Shown: positions 51,556 to 60,311 of the stretch, one piece after another
Layout: every line of letters begins with the position of its first letter
How positions within the stretch are numbered: position 1 is the stretch's first letter
Source: Sphingopyxis sp. QXT-31
GTDB taxonomy: Bacteria; Pseudomonadota; Alphaproteobacteria; Sphingomonadales; Sphingomonadaceae
DNA: 64,000 nucleotides
Assembly: GCF_001984035.1 (NCBI RefSeq)
Contig: NZ_CP019449.1
Coordinates: 3,100,001-3,164,000 of the forward strand
Direction: 5' to 3'
Translations under genes and position numbers: made by a program
The notes under the pieces: generated by a model
The model's database searches: none
Seen by the model: the letters and a program-made list of their open reading frames with translations, nothing else
Told to the model about the DNA's origin: nothing

Positions 51556-54500
51556 ATGACGAACCGCACATATTCGAACTACCGCAAGCATATTCTCGCC
51601 GCAGCATCGCTGATCGGAATGATCGCCGCACAAACCGCGGCCGCCCAGGAACAGGCGGCGGAGACCCAGGCCGCGACCGAGCCGCAATCGGCTCCCCGCG
51701 GCGAAGAAATCGTCGTGACCGGCAGTCGCATCGCTGGCACCAAGATCACCGAAGCCTTGCCCGTGACCGTGGTCGGCGAGGACGAGATTGCGGCGACCGC
51801 TGCGGTGTCGGGCGACGAACTGTTGCGATCGATCCCGCAAATGAGCGACCAGTCGTTCAACAGCAGCAATGGTCAGACGAGCAGCAATTTCGCGCGCGGC
51901 GACGTCGGCTCCATCGACCTGCGCGGACTGGGAGTCGGCAACACGCTGGTCCTGCTCAACGGGCGCCGGCTTGTGCAGCACCCAAGCAGCCAGGCGAGCA
52001 CGTCGCTGGCGCCGGTCATCACCTATAATAGCAACTCAATCCCGGTCTTCGGTATCCAGCGCGTCGAAGTACTCCGCGACGGCGCGGCAGCCCTCTATGG
52101 CACCGACGCGGTGGCGGGCGTGGTCAACACCATCCTTCGCGACAATGTGAACGGCGGCGGTTTGTCGGTCCAATATGGCGGAGCAGAGGGAACGGGGCTG
52201 CGCGAATTCAACGGCTCAGGTTATCTCGGCACCGACTTCGCCGAGAATCGCGGCAATATTTCGCTGCTGTTCAACTACACCAACCGCACGGCGCTGTCCT
52301 CACAGGACCAGGATTATACCGCGACATCCGATCACCGCTTCTTCGACGATTTCGCGGGGACAGTGTTCGCAGGCTCGAACAGCTTGGACGACACCAGCAC
52401 TTTGTCCCAGTGGGGCAATTTCACCACCGGCGTTCGCGTACGCCGCGGAACGACCAATATCACGACCACGGGCGGGGTGTTTTCGATCCAGCCGACCGCA
52501 AATGGCGGCTGCTCGGCCGATCTGGGCGGCGGGATCTGTATCGATGATGCGACGCGTGCAACGACCGGCGCTGATCGCAACACGAGGTGGGACGCCCAAG
52601 CCAATTATCCGCTTTCGATTATTCCCCGGCTGGATCGTGTCAACGTGTTCGCGAACGGCCACTATGACCTCAGCGACAATCTGACCGTCTTCGGCGAGGC
52701 CGGCTATTATTATGCCAAGACGCGGAGCATCCAGGACAGCGTCTTCTCGATCGGTTCGATCCAGATGACGGTGCCGGCGTCCAACTACTGGAACCCCTTT
52801 GGCCCCGTTACCTTCGCCAATGGCACGTTAAACCCGAACCGCCTCGCGGGGATCGACGCGCCCGCCGCCGGCCTGCCGGTGACGATCACAAGCTATCGTT
52901 TTGTGGACATGGGACCAACCGTCGTCGATGTCACCAACCGCCAGTTCCGGGCATTGCTCGGGCTTCGCGGCGAGGCGCTCGGTTTCAATTGGGAGACGGC
53001 GGCGCTCTATTCGCAAGCAACGGTCCGCGATGTTCAGGATGGGATCAGCGCCACGCTTCTCCAGCAAAGTCTCGCGCTATCGACGCCCGATGCCTATAAT
53101 CCGTTCAATGGCGGCAGCGCGACCAATCCGACCGGTCCTGACACGACACCTAGCAATCAGACCGCTCTCGACGCTATCGCGATCAAGACGGTTCGCGCGG
53201 GCAAATCTACGCTGGCGCAGTGGGATTTTCGGGCGTCGAAGGCCGATCTTCTGACGTTGCCCGCCGGCAACGTCGGCATGGCGCTTGGCTTTGAGCTGCG
53301 TCGCGATTCCTATCTCGACGACCGCGACGAGCGCGTCGATGGAACAATCACCTGGACAGACACGGTCACCGGAATTGTCCAACCATCCGATTTGTTCGGT
53401 GTCAGTCCAACCCCCGACACCAAGGGCTCGCGCACGGTTTTCGCTGCCTACTCCGAACTGGCCGTGCCACTGATCGCGCCCGAAATGAATGTTCCGCTCA
53501 TTCGCAGCCTCGAGCTACAGCTGGCGGGCCGCTACGAGCATTATTCGGATTTCGGCAGCATCGCGAAACCCAAGGTGGCCGCCGCTTGGGACCTCTTCGA
53601 TGGCTGGCGAATCCGCGGCTCGTGGGCGCAAGGCTTCCGCGCGCCGAACCTCGAGCAGACCAAGGCAACGATCATCACACGCGGCAATACGCGGACCGAT
53701 TATATCCGCTGCGAGGCCGATTTGCGCGCGGGCCGCATCACCAGCTTCGACGCTTGCGCCCAAGGTTTTGTCACCACCGGACGGCGCGCGGGCAACCCCG
53801 ACCTGAAGCCGGAAACCTCGACCACCTGGACGGTCGGTACTGTGCTCCAGCCGCCAGCCTTCAATACCGGCCGACTCCGCACCACCTTCACGGTGGACTA
53901 TTGGCAGGTCAAGCAGAAGGGCATCGTCGGCGTATTCGGCGAAGGCAACGCGCTCATCAGCGATTATCTCCTCCGCCTTCAGGGGTCGAGCGATCCCACC
54001 GTGGTCCGCCTGGCGCCGACTGCCGACGATATCGCATTGTTCGCCGGGACTGGCATCGCACCGGTCGGTCGGGTGCAATATGTCGACGACCAGTATCGCA
54101 ACCTGGAACCACAGACGGTGCGCGGGATCGATTTCGGGCTCAACGTCGGGCTTCGCGACACGGGAATCGGCGATTTCACCATGTCCGCCAACGCGGCCTA
54201 TCTGCTCAAATATTTCCGCGACGTGTCCCCAGACATCCGGGTCCTGCTCGATGCGCGCGCGGCGGGCGACATCAACATCGACACGGTCATTCCGGAAGGC
54301 GGTAATCAGGTTCGCCGCGACGCTTTCCCAAAATGGCGCGGCTCGGCCTCGCTTACTTGGAAGCTTGGGCAATTCACGGCTGGCGGCTTTGTAAGCTACA
54401 CCGGCAGCGTCATCGACAACGACATTTCGATCGGCGGAGAAAACCTGATCGTAAAGGCGTACACCACCGCGAGCCTGTATGTGCAGTATGACCTTAAAGG

Positions 54501-54651
54501 CGGGTTCACCGATGGAACCCAACTGCGTGTCGGAGTTCGCAACATTACCAATGCGCAACCGCCGATTGATTCGAGCGGCTTCGGCTACATGGGTTCGCTT
54601 CATTCGCCGATCCCGCGCTACTGGTACGTCAACGTCCGCAAGACTTTCTGA
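51556..54651 (+). CDS. TonB-dependent outer-membrane receptor
   Basis: The 1031-residue protein has a signal ending QTAAAQE, EEIVVTGSRIAGTK, a plug domain (SIDLRGLGVGNTLVLLNGRRLVQH, VEVLRDGAAALYGTDAVAGVVN) and a barrel ending WYVNVRKTF. It shares the VTGSRI start with the receptor at 8371. The start at 51556 follows AAGGGGACATGGC. It sits between the symporter-RidA pair and two amidohydrolases, so a peptide or modified-amino-acid ligand is likely. The longer frame from 51457 lacks a signal. Confidence 0.93.
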   Translation: MTNRTYSNYRKHILAAASLIGMIAAQTAAAQEQAAETQAATEPQSAPRGEEIVVTGSRIAGTKITEALPVTVVGEDEIAATAAVSGDELLRSIPQMSDQSFNSSNGQTSSNFARGDVGSIDLRGLGVGNTLVLLNGRRLVQHPSSQASTSLAPVITYNSNSIPVFGIQRVEVLRDGAAALYGTDAVAGVVNTILRDNVNGGGLSVQYGGAEGTGLREFNGSGYLGTDFAENRGNISLLFNYTNRTALSSQDQDYTATSDHRFFDDFAGTVFAGSNSLDDTSTLSQWGNFTTGVRVRRGTTNITTTGGVFSIQPTANGGCSADLGGGICIDDATRATTGADRNTRWDAQANYPLSIIPRLDRVNVFANGHYDLSDNLTVFGEAGYYYAKTRSIQDSVFSIGSIQMTVPASNYWNPFGPVTFANGTLNPNRLAGIDAPAAGLPVTITSYRFVDMGPTVVDVTNRQFRALLGLRGEALGFNWETAALYSQATVRDVQDGISATLLQQSLALSTPDAYNPFNGGSATNPTGPDTTPSNQTALDAIAIKTVRAGKSTLAQWDFRASKADLLTLPAGNVGMALGFELRRDSYLDDRDERVDGTITWTDTVTGIVQPSDLFGVSPTPDTKGSRTVFAAYSELAVPLIAPEMNVPLIRSLELQLAGRYEHYSDFGSIAKPKVAAAWDLFDGWRIRGSWAQGFRAPNLEQTKATIITRGNTRTDYIRCEADLRAGRITSFDACAQGFVTTGRRAGNPDLKPETSTTWTVGTVLQPPAFNTGRLRTTFTVDYWQVKQKGIVGVFGEGNALISDYLLRLQGSSDPTVVRLAPTADDIALFAGTGIAPVGRVQYVDDQYRNLEPQTVRGIDFGLNVGLRDTGIGDFTMSANAAYLLKYFRDVSPDIRVLLDARAAGDINIDTVIPEGGNQVRRDAFPKWRGSASLTWKLGQFTAGGFVSYTGSVIDNDISIGGENLIVKAYTTASLYVQYDLKGGFTDGTQLRVGVRNITNAQPPIDSSGFGYMGSLHSPIPRYWYVNVRKTF

Positions 54652-54737
54652 CGCACCTCCCGTCCGGCCGTCGCGCACCCCCGGCGCGGCGGCCGGATTG
54701 CTGCCCATTCCATCCCTTCGCACAAGGTGATCCCGGC

Positions 54738-56204
54738 GTGACACGACATTTCTCCGACACCATCTCTCCGGCCCGCACCCCCCGCGCGGTGCGCGCCGCG
54801 CTTCTCGGCACCACGCTCGCCCTTCTCGCGGGCTGCGCCGCCGACGCCTCTTCGGCGCGTCCCGCCAGCACCCCGCCGCCGCCCGCGGAACCGGCGGCAG
54901 CGCCGGCGCCCGCACCGTTCGCGAGCACCTACCAACCGCGTCCCGCCGCCGACACGGCGATCGTCGGCGCCTCGATCCTGACCGGCACCGGCACCCGGAT
55001 CGACAATGGCACCGTGCTGATGGCGGCAGGCAAGATCGTCGCGGTCGGCGCCGATGTCGCTGTTCCCTCAGGCGCGCGCGTCATTGACGGGCGCGGCAAG
55101 TGGGTCACTCCCGGCATCATCGACGCCCACTCGCACCTCGGCGTCTTCCCGGCGCCCGGCGTCCAGGGTCACGCCGACGGCAACGAAAATATCGATCCCT
55201 ACACCGCGCATGTCTGGGCCGAGCATTCGATCTGGCCGCAGGACCCTGTATTCACGAAGGCCCGCGCCGGCGGCGTGACGAGCCTCCTCATTCTGCCGGG
55301 TTCGGCCAACCTCTTCGGCGGCCGCGGCGTCAGCGTGAAGAATGTGCCCGCGGTCACCGTCCAGCAGATGAAATTCCCTGGCGCGCCCTACACGCTGAAA
55401 ATGGCATGCGGCGAGAATCCGAAAGGTCGCTACGGCAGCCGCGGCCGCGCCCCCGCCACGCGCATGGGCGAAGTCGCGGGCTTCCGCCGCGCCTGGATCG
55501 ATGCCGCCGAATATGGCCGCAAGGTCGATGCCTATGAAAAGAAGCGCGCGCGCGGCGAAGGCGGCGAGGCGCCCAAGCGCGACCTCGGGCTCGAAACGCT
55601 CGCAGGCGTGCTGAAGGGCGACATCCTCGTTCAGAACCATTGCTACCGCGCCGACGAAATGGCGGTGATGCTCGATGTTGGCCACGAGTTCGGCTACAAG
55701 ACGCGCGCCTTTCACCATGCGGTCGAGGCTTACAAGATCGCCGACCTGCTCGTCGCCGACGATGTCTGCGTCGCGACCTGGGCGACGCGCTGGGGCTTCA
55801 AGATGGAAGCCTATGACGCGATCGAGGAAAATGCCGCGATCCTGAGCAAGGCGGGCGTCTGCGTTGCGATCCACTCGGACGAGCAAAGGCTGATCCAGCG
55901 TCTCAACGTCGAAAGCGCGGTCGCTATAGCCGCCGGGCGCCGCGCGGGGATCGACATTCCGCAGGAGGAGGCGATCAAGTGGATCACCATCAACCCCGCG
56001 AAGATCATGGGCATTGCCGACAAGACCGGCTCGCTCGAGCCGGGCAAGATGGCCGACGTCGTACTGTGGAGCAAGAATCCCTTCAGCGTCTACGCCATCG
56101 CCGAGAAGGTCTTCATCGACGGCGCGCTCGTCCTCGACACGAGCGATCCCGCCACGCGCTACCGAAGCGATTTTGAAATCGGCCAACCGGTCGGGGAGGA
56201 ATGA
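54738..56204 (+). CDS. Amidohydrolase-family lipoprotein with complete metal site
   Basis: The 488-residue protein starts with GTG after AAGGTGATCCCGGC and has a lipobox (LLAGCAAD) and a Pro/Ala linker. The amidohydrolase domain has HSHLG (first HxH), QNHCYRADE, FHHAVEAYK and HSDEQRL, so the binuclear or mononuclear site is complete. It resembles secreted imidazolonepropionase-like enzymes. The next gene, a degenerate paralogue, begins two bases after its stop, so the pair is co-translated and may form a complex. Confidence 0.88.
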   Translation: MTRHFSDTISPARTPRAVRAALLGTTLALLAGCAADASSARPASTPPPPAEPAAAPAPAPFASTYQPRPAADTAIVGASILTGTGTRIDNGTVLMAAGKIVAVGADVAVPSGARVIDGRGKWVTPGIIDAHSHLGVFPAPGVQGHADGNENIDPYTAHVWAEHSIWPQDPVFTKARAGGVTSLLILPGSANLFGGRGVSVKNVPAVTVQQMKFPGAPYTLKMACGENPKGRYGSRGRAPATRMGEVAGFRRAWIDAAEYGRKVDAYEKKRARGEGGEAPKRDLGLETLAGVLKGDILVQNHCYRADEMAVMLDVGHEFGYKTRAFHHAVEAYKIADLLVADDVCVATWATRWGFKMEAYDAIEENAAILSKAGVCVAIHSDEQRLIQRLNVESAVAIAAGRRAGIDIPQEEAIKWITINPAKIMGIADKTGSLEPGKMADVVLWSKNPFSVYAIAEKVFIDGALVLDTSDPATRYRSDFEIGQPVGEE

Positions 56205-56205
56205 G

Positions 56206-57453
56206 ATGCAACGACGGCTCCCAGTTTTCACAGGCCTCGCCCTGGCCCTCGCTGCGACCGCTTCACCGGTCGCAGCGCAGACCTTCGCGATCACCAACGC
56301 GCATCTTCTGACCCCCGGCCCCGTCGGCGAGGTCGAGAATGGCACGGTCCTCGTGCGCGAGGGGCGCATCGCCGCCGCCGGCGCCAATATCGCCGTCCCG
56401 TCGGGCGTGTGCACGATCGACGCCAAGGGCGCGACGGTCACTCCGGGGCTCATCGCGGTGAACACCGCGCTCGGCCTCCTCGAGGTCAGCTCGGTCGATG
56501 GTTCGGTCGACAACAAGACGCATAATTCGGGGATCAGCGCCTCGTTCGACGTCCAGTACGGGCTTAACCCGGCGTCGACGCTCATACCTATCGCGCGGCT
56601 CGGCGGCGTCACCCATGCGGTCGTGATGCCCGACTATGACGACAGCGACAAGGAACGCGAACTGCCATTCGCGGGCAAGGCCGCGCTGATCTCGCTCGGT
56701 GAGGGCGCGGCTATCCTCCATCGATCCGGGGTCGGCATGATGCTCGAGCTTGGCGAGGACGGCGCCGCGCGCATCGGCGGCTCGCGCGCTGCCGAATTCG
56801 TGCAGCTTCGCCAGATTTTCGATCTCGCGCGTCAGGCGCCGCGCGACGAATATCCGTTCGAGCTCTCGCAGGCCGATGTCGCGGCGCTGAAGCCCGTGCT
56901 CGCTGGCACGATGCCGCTGATCGTCGTCGTCCACCGCGCCGCCGACATCCAGCAGGTGCTGAAGCTGGCGCGCGACTACAAGCTCAAGATCATCCTGTCC
57001 GGCGCCGAGGAAGCCTGGCGCGTCGCCGACGAAATCGCGGCGGCGAAGGTCCCCGTGCTCATCAATCCGACCTCGAACATCCCCGCGAACTTCGACATGC
57101 TCGGTGCCTCGCTCCAGAACGCGTCGATCCTGAAGGCAGCGGGGGTCGAGATTGCGATCGGCGGCAACGACGCCGGCCACCGCGTCCGCGAGATGCGCTA
57201 TAATGCCGGCCTCGCCGTATCGCGCGGGCTGCCCTATGCCGCAGGCATCGAGGCGCTCACGCTCGCACCCGCCCGCATCTTCGGCGTCGCCGACCAGATG
57301 GGTTCGATCGCACCCGGCAAGGCAGCCGACATCGTGATCTGGGACGGCGATCCGCTCGAGCCGCTCACCCAGCCGACCGCGATCTTCATCGCGGGCAAGG
57401 AACAGCCGCTGACGTCGCGCGCGACCGAACTCGGCAAGCGCTACGCGCGCTGA
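56206..57453 (+). CDS. Amidohydrolase paralogue lacking the metal ligands
   Basis: The 415-residue protein has a signal ending ASPVAAQT and the amidohydrolase fold throughout (ITNAHLLTPGPVG, VTPGLIAVNTALGL, IIVVV HRAADIQQVL without a gap, FGVADQMGSIAPGKAADIVIWDGDPLEPL). The position of the HxH motif holds NTALG, and the aspartate position reads GGNDAGH. The usual metal site is therefore lost while the fold is kept. The start at 56206 follows GGGGAGGA. It is probably a non-catalytic partner or has a changed chemistry. Confidence 0.85.
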   Translation: MQRRLPVFTGLALALAATASPVAAQTFAITNAHLLTPGPVGEVENGTVLVREGRIAAAGANIAVPSGVCTIDAKGATVTPGLIAVNTALGLLEVSSVDGSVDNKTHNSGISASFDVQYGLNPASTLIPIARLGGVTHAVVMPDYDDSDKERELPFAGKAALISLGEGAAILHRSGVGMMLELGEDGAARIGGSRAAEFVQLRQIFDLARQAPRDEYPFELSQADVAALKPVLAGTMPLIVVVHRAADIQQVLKLARDYKLKIILSGAEEAWRVADEIAAAKVPVLINPTSNIPANFDMLGASLQNASILKAAGVEIAIGGNDAGHRVREMRYNAGLAVSRGLPYAAGIEALTLAPARIFGVADQMGSIAPGKAADIVIWDGDPLEPLTQPTAIFIAGKEQPLTSRATELGKRYAR

Positions 57454-57475
57454 CGCGCCGCGCCCGTACTGAAGG

Positions 57476-57955
57476 TCAGGACGGGCGCGCCGTGAGCGGC
57501 AGCGCGGTGGTGAACTTGATTTCTTCCATCGAGAAGGCCGAGCTTACATCGGTGAGCCGGATCGAACGGATGATGCGCCGATAGACCGCGTCATAGGCGG
57601 CCATGTTCTCGACCCTGAGCTTGAGCAGATAGTCGACGTCGCCGGTCATGCGGTAGAATTCGACGACCTCCGGAATATCGCGGATTGCCGAATTGAGCAT
57701 CTCGAGCCAGGCTTCACTATGCTCGGAAGCGCGCAGGCTCACGAAGACCGTGAGGTCGAGGCCGAGCGCACTGGCGTCGAGGATCGTGACGCGCCGCGAG
57801 ATCACCCCGCTTTCCTCGAGCCGCTTGATCCGCCGCCAGCAAGCATTCTGCGACATATTGGCCTTGGCGGCGACGGCCGCGACCGAGAGCGTCGCATCCT
57901 CCTGAAGAAATCCCAGAATCCGGACGTCGGCATCGTCGAGTGAAACGCGGGTCAT
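57476..57955 (-). CDS. Lrp/AsnC-family transcriptional regulator
   Basis: The 159-residue protein has the Lrp helix-turn-helix (LDDADVRILGFLQEDATLSVAAVAAKANMSQNACWRRIKRLEESG) and the RAM domain (VVEFYRMTGDVDYLLKLRVENMAAYD). It follows the symporter gene by 12 bases on the same strand, so both are likely on one transcript, and it is convergent with the amidohydrolase pair. It may sense an amino acid and control the symporter through the palindrome at 59477. Confidence 0.92.
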   Translation of the reverse strand: MTRVSLDDADVRILGFLQEDATLSVAAVAAKANMSQNACWRRIKRLEESGVISRRVTILDASALGLDLTVFVSLRASEHSEAWLEMLNSAIRDIPEVVEFYRMTGDVDYLLKLRVENMAAYDAVYRRIIRSIRLTDVSSAFSMEEIKFTTALPLTARPS

Positions 57956-57967
57956 GGTTTTCCTCCT

Positions 57968-59293
57968 TCAAACGTCTTGCGCGCCAACGAAAGAAGGCGC
58001 GGGTCGCGGCGAGGCGTCATCCTCGCCGCCTCCATATCCATCGGCGCCCTCACTGACGGCATCCGACGCCGGCCCCATCCGTGCGATCGCCGTCGTCGCA
58101 GCGACATCCATGGTCACATTGCCAACCGTCCGCACGAGATCGGGGATCATCTCGACCGCGATCAGCAGGGCGAGCGGCTCGATCGGAATACCCATCGCGA
58201 CGCAGATTGGCGCGATCGAGGTCAGAAAGCTCACTTGTCCAGGCAGACTCACCGACCCGATCGTCGTGATCGCTGCCACCGCGGCGCCCGCCGCGATCGT
58301 GGACGGCGCGAGCGATATGCCAAGCCAGTGCGCGACATAGATGGCGACCGCGAGGTTCATCGCCGGGCTCGTAACGCGGAAGATCGCGACCGCGACCGGC
58401 AGCGACACGCGCGACACCGAGCGGTCGACCCCGAGATCGGTCGATGCCTTCAGCATCGGCGGCAAGGAGGCGAGCGACGACTGGGTGCTGAGCGCGACCG
58501 CCTGCGCGGGTGCGACCGCCTTCGCGAAGGCGAGAAGCCGCACGCGGCCACCGAATACCGCGACCGGATAGGCGAGCGCCCAGGCGGCAAGCCCGGCGCT
58601 CGACACGATCACGACATAATGGGCGAGCGCGCCGATCGCCGAGGTGCCGGCGCGCGCGCCAACCCCGAAGGCCAGCGCGAGCACGCCGATCGGCGCGAGC
58701 GCGAGCACCCAGCCGACGATGAGCAGCACCGCGCTCGCGATCGTGTCGAAGAAGGCGGTCACCGGCTCGCGCTGCACCGCGGGCAGCCGCGCCAGCGCGA
58801 CCGCAAAGACCGCGGTGAAGAGGATGAGCGGAAGAAGCGCGTCGTTCGCGGCCGCGGCAAACGGATTGGTCGGTACGATCGAGCGGAGGAAGGCGGCAAT
58901 CCCGACCGTTGGCGCCTCGACATGGGCCGATGTCGTAAGGCTCCCCGTGAGCGAGCGCGCGGCGTCGGCCGGCATCGGGAAGATACCGAGCAGCGCGGGA
59001 ATGAGGAGCGCCGCCATCGCGGTCGAAATCCATAGCAGCGCAATGAACGTGACGACCGAGCGCATCGCGACGCGATCGCCGCGCGCGCTATCGACCGTCT
59101 TTGCGATCCCGGTGATCAGGAGCGAGACGACGAGCGGGATGATCGTCATTCTGAGTCCGTCGAGCCAGATACCGCCGATGCTGTCCGCAATCGTTACTGC
59201 ATCGATGAGACCGGCGAGCCCGAGCCGCGTCCATCCCACGCCCAGCGCCAGTCCAGCGACCAGCGCCGACAAAATAAGCCAGGTTCTCGCCAT
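57968..59293 (-). CDS. Dicarboxylate/amino-acid:cation symporter (DAACS), second copy
   Basis: The 441-residue protein has the family signatures STQSSLASLPPML, RVTSPAMNLAVAIYVAHWLG, and VRTVGNVTMDVAATTA, distinct in detail from the symporter at 49626. The start is preceded by AGGAGGAG and a hairpin at 59309-59326. The C-terminus carries an extra acidic/Gly tail. It would import an acidic amino acid or dicarboxylate. Confidence 0.9.
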   Translation of the reverse strand: MARTWLILSALVAGLALGVGWTRLGLAGLIDAVTIADSIGGIWLDGLRMTIIPLVVSLLITGIAKTVDSARGDRVAMRSVVTFIALLWISTAMAALLIPALLGIFPMPADAARSLTGSLTTSAHVEAPTVGIAAFLRSIVPTNPFAAAANDALLPLILFTAVFAVALARLPAVQREPVTAFFDTIASAVLLIVGWVLALAPIGVLALAFGVGARAGTSAIGALAHYVVIVSSAGLAAWALAYPVAVFGGRVRLLAFAKAVAPAQAVALSTQSSLASLPPMLKASTDLGVDRSVSRVSLPVAVAIFRVTSPAMNLAVAIYVAHWLGISLAPSTIAAGAAVAAITTIGSVSLPGQVSFLTSIAPICVAMGIPIEPLALLIAVEMIPDLVRTVGNVTMDVAATTAIARMGPASDAVSEGADGYGGGEDDASPRPAPSFVGAQDV

Positions 59294-59308
59294 GCGATCA
59301 CTCCTCCT

Positions 59309-59326
59309 GCCTCCGATGCGGGAGGC
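59309..59326 (-). promoter_or_regulatory. Hairpin GCCTCC-N5-GGGAGGC in the symporter leader
   Basis: The stem lies directly before the AGGAGGAG binding site of the symporter (minus strand) and could compete with ribosome binding. Within 59294-59607 the only other structure that I see is the palindrome at 59477. Confidence 0.35.
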
Positions 59327-59476
59327 CCCTTGGCTTTGACGCGCTACGAACCGAACACCCCATCGCCCAAAGCGCGATTCCGCGAGGAAGTTTTGCGGCC
59401 CCTCGCCAAATGTTGCAGTTCCGAGGCGACTCCGGGACAGATGATTCGACCGGACCGACGTTGTTCATGTAGGATT

Positions 59477-59492
59477 TCGATCATTTGATCGA
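59477..59492. promoter_or_regulatory. Perfect palindrome TCGATCA-TT-TGATCGA in a divergent promoter region
   Basis: This 16-base dyad sits in the 314-base region between the divergent symporter and ECF sigma genes. Its size and A/T centre fit an Lrp/AsnC-type site, and the Lrp gene is in the neighbouring operon. It could control either or both directions. Confidence 0.5.
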
Positions 59493-59607
59493 CCAAATAC
59501 CGAACTATCAGTTCAAACATCCCAACATTCGCCAAATTCCTGCCAAAGTCGGTGATGAATTCACCCTAGCACTCATGTCATAAAATGTCGCCACAAGGGG
59601 ACGCACG

Positions 59608-60297
59608 ATGACATTCAGTGCCTATGGGGCCGAGTATGAGACTGAAAACGTCACGGCCGGCGATGGCTGGCAGACGTTCGAACTTATCGCTCCACCTCCG
59701 GAAAAGCCGCCGGCCACTCCCGCTTTGCCGTCCGACAACGCCGCGCCCGATCTTGTCGAAGCTTTCTGGCCGCACCTCCCGCTACTCAGGAAATATCTCC
59801 GCCGCCGCGTCCCGGTCGCCGACCTCGACGACATTCTCCAGGACGTTCTCCTCAGCATCATTCGCCGCGCCGACGCCGCCGCGGTCGCCCATCCCAAATG
59901 TTATCTCTTCCAGGCCGCGCAGGCCGCGCTCATCGATCGCCATCGCCGCCAGACGACGCGCCGCAGCGACTGCCATTGCCAGCTCGACGAACCTGACCAT
60001 CCGGTCGACGAGATGTCGCCGCTGCGCATCCTGCTTGCCAAGGATGAGGTCCGCGCTGTCGAGACCATGCTCAGCCAGCTTCCCGAGCGGACGCAGGAAA
60101 TCCTCGTCGCGATCCGTGTCGAGGGGTCGAGCCTGAAGAGCCTCGCGAACCGCTACAACATCTCGACGAGCGCCATCGAAAAACATGTGACCAAGGCCGC
60201 CAAGGCGCTCTCGGTCGTCCGCCGCAGCGATCTCGTCGCGGCACATCGCAACGGCGTGTCGCCGCAGCGGCAGAAACTCCTCTCCAATTCCATCTGA
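59608..60297 (+). CDS. ECF-type RNA polymerase sigma factor without adjacent anti-sigma
   Basis: The 229-residue protein has a 50-residue N-terminal extension rich in Pro, then region 2 (LVEAFWPHLPLLRKYLRRRV, LDDILQDVLLSIIRRA, PKCYLFQAAQAALIDRHRR) and region 4 (LSQLPERTQEILVAIRVEGSSLKSLANRYNIS, SAIEKHVTKAAKAL). It resembles FecI-type factors, but the next gene is a C-S lyase and not a FecR anti-sigma, and the adjacent receptor lacks an N-terminal signalling domain. The start follows AAGGGGACGCACG. The Cys pair in DCHCQ could act as a redox or metal sensor. Confidence 0.88.
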   Translation: MTFSAYGAEYETENVTAGDGWQTFELIAPPPEKPPATPALPSDNAAPDLVEAFWPHLPLLRKYLRRRVPVADLDDILQDVLLSIIRRADAAAVAHPKCYLFQAAQAALIDRHRRQTTRRSDCHCQLDEPDHPVDEMSPLRILLAKDEVRAVETMLSQLPERTQEILVAIRVEGSSLKSLANRYNISTSAIEKHVTKAAKALSVVRRSDLVAAHRNGVSPQRQKLLSNSI

Positions 60298-60311
60298 GAA
60301 AGAAAATATAG

